DNA of 5,647 nt from Bacteroidota bacterium (lineage in GTDB: Bacteria > Bacteroidota > Bacteroidia > Bacteroidales > VadinHA17): NCBI GenBank assembly GCA_016868515.1, contig VGGM01000116.1, positions 1 through 5,647 of the forward strand. The letters are read 5' to 3'. Made by a program: the position numbers and the translations under genes. Positions 5,175 to 5,647 of the stretch are shown here, piece by piece (within the stretch, counting starts at the first letter, position 1; each line of letters starts with the position of its first letter). A model generated the notes under the pieces. The model was not told where the DNA came from, made no database searches, and saw only the letters and a list, made by a program, of their open reading frames with translations.

Positions 5175-5567
5175 TTATTTCTTAAACAGCATTATCGTCT
5201 CATCCTGCAAAAGCACCCAAATTGAATATACGCCGGCAAGGGTACCGAAAGGTATATTCAGACAACTTACCGCAGCCACAACAATAGTCAGAATACGGGC
5301 CCAGCTACTGTAGGCGAGAAGTCCAATTCCGGCAATTATGCCAAGAACCGAAACCGCTGCCACTATTGATAAAACAAAATATACAATCCACTTAACCAAT
5401 GGCAATACACTTTCCGGAATCTCTTCCACCGGAATAAAATCGAGGGCAAATCTGAACGCCACTGCGACCACAAGAATACCAAGGAGGCCAAGGAGGCCAA
5501 TGGTATGCAGTGTAATCCTGATAGCAGCAACTGCTGTCACATGCTTTTTCATCCTGTTCTCTTCCAT
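5175..5567 (-). CDS. Small four-helix membrane protein of unknown function
   Basis: This 130-residue hydrophobic protein starts with a short basic/polar end (MEENRMKKH). Predicted membrane segments by eye are about 17-40, 58-83, 88-103 and 105-120. A short acidic loop (VEEIPES, 47-53) follows the first segment, and the tail is short and charged (QDETIMLFKK). The second half, from SSWARILTIV to LNIPFGTLAGVYSIWVLLQDET, looks like the kind of conserved ending seen in uncharacterised small membrane proteins of Bacteroidota, where 'lNiP.Gt..giY.lWvL..de' recurs. That resemblance is from memory and I cannot name a family. There is no enzyme motif. ATG 5565-5567 is chosen; an in-frame ATG five codons later is possible. 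The gene converges on the CapA-like gene with a 35-base gap that shows no clear terminator. Confidence 0.8.
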   Translation of the reverse strand: MEENRMKKHVTAVAAIRITLHTIGLLGLLGILVVAVAFRFALDFIPVEEIPESVLPLVKWIVYFVLSIVAAVSVLGIIAGIGLLAYSSWARILTIVVAAVSCLNIPFGTLAGVYSIWVLLQDETIMLFKK

Positions 5568-5583
5568 AGCAATTATTTTAATG

Positions 5584-5591
5584 CAATTTTA
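5584..5591 (-). promoter_or_regulatory. Possible -7 box for the small membrane protein gene
   Basis: On the minus strand TAAAATTG matches TAnnTTTG with one mismatch. It ends 16 bases before the ATG at 5567, a spacing similar to that of the ettA box. No good -33 element is visible. This is a weak prediction. Confidence 0.3.
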
Positions 5592-5593
5592 CG

Positions 5594-5616
5594 AAAAAAA
5601 TCTTTCGACAGAAAGA
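5594..5616 (-). terminator. Terminator-like hairpin upstream of the small membrane protein gene
   Basis: TCTTTC (5601-5606) and GAAAGA (5611-5616) form a perfect six-pair stem with a GACA loop. On the minus strand it is followed by seven T (5600-5594). The form fits an intrinsic terminator for a minus-strand gene lying to the right of the window. The stem has only two G-C pairs and would be weak. Confidence 0.3.
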
Positions 5617-5647
5617 CCGGCAGACTGGTTGTTTTGCTGCATGCGGA

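Noticed and set aside
5592..5647. C-terminal end of another minus-strand gene at the right edge
   Set aside because: All three minus frames stay open from the edge for about 55-75 bases before a stop, so the reading frame cannot be chosen and no motif is visible.

Overview
The window looks like an ordinary chromosomal segment of a Bacteroidota bacterium, probably Bacteroidales-like and of medium GC. The evidence is two good matches to the Bacteroidota-type -7 promoter box (TAnnTTTG), start codons preceded by A/T-rich sequence rather than strong Shine-Dalgarno sites, and the repeat-rich intergenic DNA. The taxonomic call is inference from these traits and from protein style; no marker gene is present.

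Layout from left to right. Positions 1-191 hold the C-terminal end of a plus-strand protein, possibly an M1-family peptidase. Positions 192-598 are a long gap without genes, built largely from degenerate short tandem repeats: octamer arrays in two opposite orientations, a heptamer triplet, and a near-continuous period-7 array. The gap also holds several hairpins and one possible terminator. Two minus-strand genes follow: a group II PLP-dependent amino acid decarboxylase (599-2038) and, upstream of it, the ABC-F ribosome factor EttA (2110-3795). They are 71 bases apart with no visible promoter between them, so they may be cotranscribed. Divergent from ettA is a plus-strand membrane-anchored or exported CapA-like metallophosphoesterase (3913-5139). 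Convergent with that gene, across 35 bases, is a small minus-strand four-helix membrane protein of unknown function (5175-5567). The last 80 bases carry its upstream region.

How the genes relate. No shared pathway is evident. EttA acts on the ribosome, the decarboxylase on a soluble amino acid, the CapA-like protein outside the cytoplasmic membrane, and the small protein in the membrane. The ettA/capA intergenic region is a compact divergent promoter whose two -33 regions should fall on the same few bases. No defence system, mobile element, CRISPR array, RNA gene or new multi-gene system was recognised. The most unusual content is the non-coding DNA: strict 7-base and 8-base periodicities in the intergenic regions, with the heptamer array running into the last codons of the decarboxylase gene.
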